In this document: piece after piece, positions 5,619 through 6,086 of the stretch
Layout: every line of letters begins with the position of its first letter
Position numbering within the stretch: position 1 is the stretch's first letter
Assembly (NCBI GenBank): GCA_937949455.1
Contig: CALEDU010000116.1
Coordinates: 1-6,086 of the forward strand
Source of the DNA: an uncultured Tepidimonas sp.
Lineage (GTDB): Bacteria; Pseudomonadota; Gammaproteobacteria; Burkholderiales; Burkholderiaceae_C
DNA length: 6,086 bases
Direction: 5' to 3'
The notes under the pieces: generated by a model
What the model was told of the DNA's origin: nothing
Databases searched by the model: none
Seen by the model: only the letters and a program-made list of their open reading frames with translations
Made by a program: the position numbers and the translations under genes

Positions 5619-6086
5619 ATGAACGCCCCTGCCGACCGCTTCCTGGCCACCCAGGCTCAAGTGGACCCAGCCGCCATCGAGCCACTGCCCCGATCGCGCA
5701 AGATCTATGTGCAGGGTTCGCGCCCGGACATCCGCGTGCCCATGCGCGAAATCCAGCAAAGCGACACGCCCGCCGCATTGGGTGCCGAGCCCAATCCCCC
5801 CGTCTTCGTGTACGACACCTCCGGGCCGTACACCGACCCGGCCGTGCGCATCGACATCCGCCACGGGCTGCCGGCGTTGCGCCAGCGCTGGATCGAAGCG
5901 CGTCTGGACACCGAGGTGTTGCCGGACCTGAGCAGCGCCTACGGACGCGCCCGCGCTGCCGACCCCCGGCTCGACGCACTGCGCTTCCCGGGCTTACAGC
6001 GCCAGCCGCGCCGCGCCAAGGCAGGCGCCAATGTCACGCAGATGCACTACGCCCGCTGCGGCCTCATCACACCGGAGATGGAGTTC
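5619..6086 (+). CDS. thiC: Phosphomethylpyrimidine synthase ThiC, N-terminal part (3' truncated by window edge)
   Basis: ThiC is a radical-SAM [4Fe-4S] enzyme that converts aminoimidazole ribotide to HMP-phosphate, the pyrimidine half of thiamine, in the cytoplasm. The window holds 156 codons of a protein usually about 600-650 residues long in proteobacteria. Seen in order: [20 protein letters not shown] (26-45), [11 protein letters not shown] (64-74), [10 protein letters not shown] (83-92), and [19 protein letters not shown] (138-156). All are strongly conserved ThiC blocks. The C-terminal CxxCxxxxC cluster site and the catalytic core lie beyond the window. The start at 5619 is set by AAGGAG 8 nt upstream and by the conserved N-terminal domain. 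The upstream TPP riboswitch and its own promoter make it a transcription unit separate from the receptor. A small oddity is ARCG where ARRG is usual. Confidence 0.97.
   Translation, partial: MNAPADRFLATQAQVDPAAIEPLPRSRKIYVQGSRPDIRVPMREIQQSDTPAALGAEPNPPVFVYDTSGPYTDPAVRIDIRHGLPALRQRWIEARLDTEVLPDLSSAYGRARAADPRLDALRFPGLQRQPRRAKAGANVTQMHYARCGLITPEMEF

Overview
The window reads as an ordinary chromosomal stretch of a high-GC proteobacterium. The best fit is a betaproteobacterium of the Burkholderiales (Comamonadaceae-like). This is inferred from protein character, high GC, and a chorismate synthase gene running directly into an HcaT-like transporter gene; it was not checked against any database. 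All genes look intact apart from the two cut by the window edges. No transposase, CRISPR array, tRNA or rRNA was seen.

Layout, left to right. (1) The 3' part of aroC (chorismate synthase) on the plus strand ends in an ATGA overlap with an MFS permease of the phenylpropionate-transporter (HcaT) type. (2) After a 58-bp spacer with an 11-bp tandem duplication comes a convergent minus-strand gene for an NnrU-family membrane protein. (3) Across a 208-bp divergent intergenic region lies a two-gene plus-strand set: a small DUF2946 protein (signal anchor plus a CxxC pair) and a TonB-dependent outer-membrane receptor of the OprC/NosA copper type. The receptor carries both halves of the CxxxM...HxM copper-binding site. 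(4) A sigma70-like promoter follows seven bases after the receptor stop, then a TPP riboswitch, a 130-nt expression platform with an 8-bp hairpin covering the Shine-Dalgarno sequence, and the 5' part of thiC (HMP-P synthase), which runs off the right edge.

How the genes may work together. The receptor and DUF2946 protein plausibly form a copper acquisition or handling unit. The divergent NnrU gene, whose family is linked to nitrite/NO metabolism, suggests a possible tie to copper-dependent respiratory enzymes; that tie is inference. thiC is an independent thiamine unit controlled by its own riboswitch. aroC and the permease form a separate translationally overlapping pair.

The points most worth a second look are a perfect TATAAT placed so that transcription would begin at the A of the DUF2946 start codon (candidate leaderless mRNA), the conserved copper site in the receptor, and the layered structures between the TPP aptamer and thiC, including a short ORF that overlaps the thiC start as ATGA. 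I found no clear evidence of a wholly new system.
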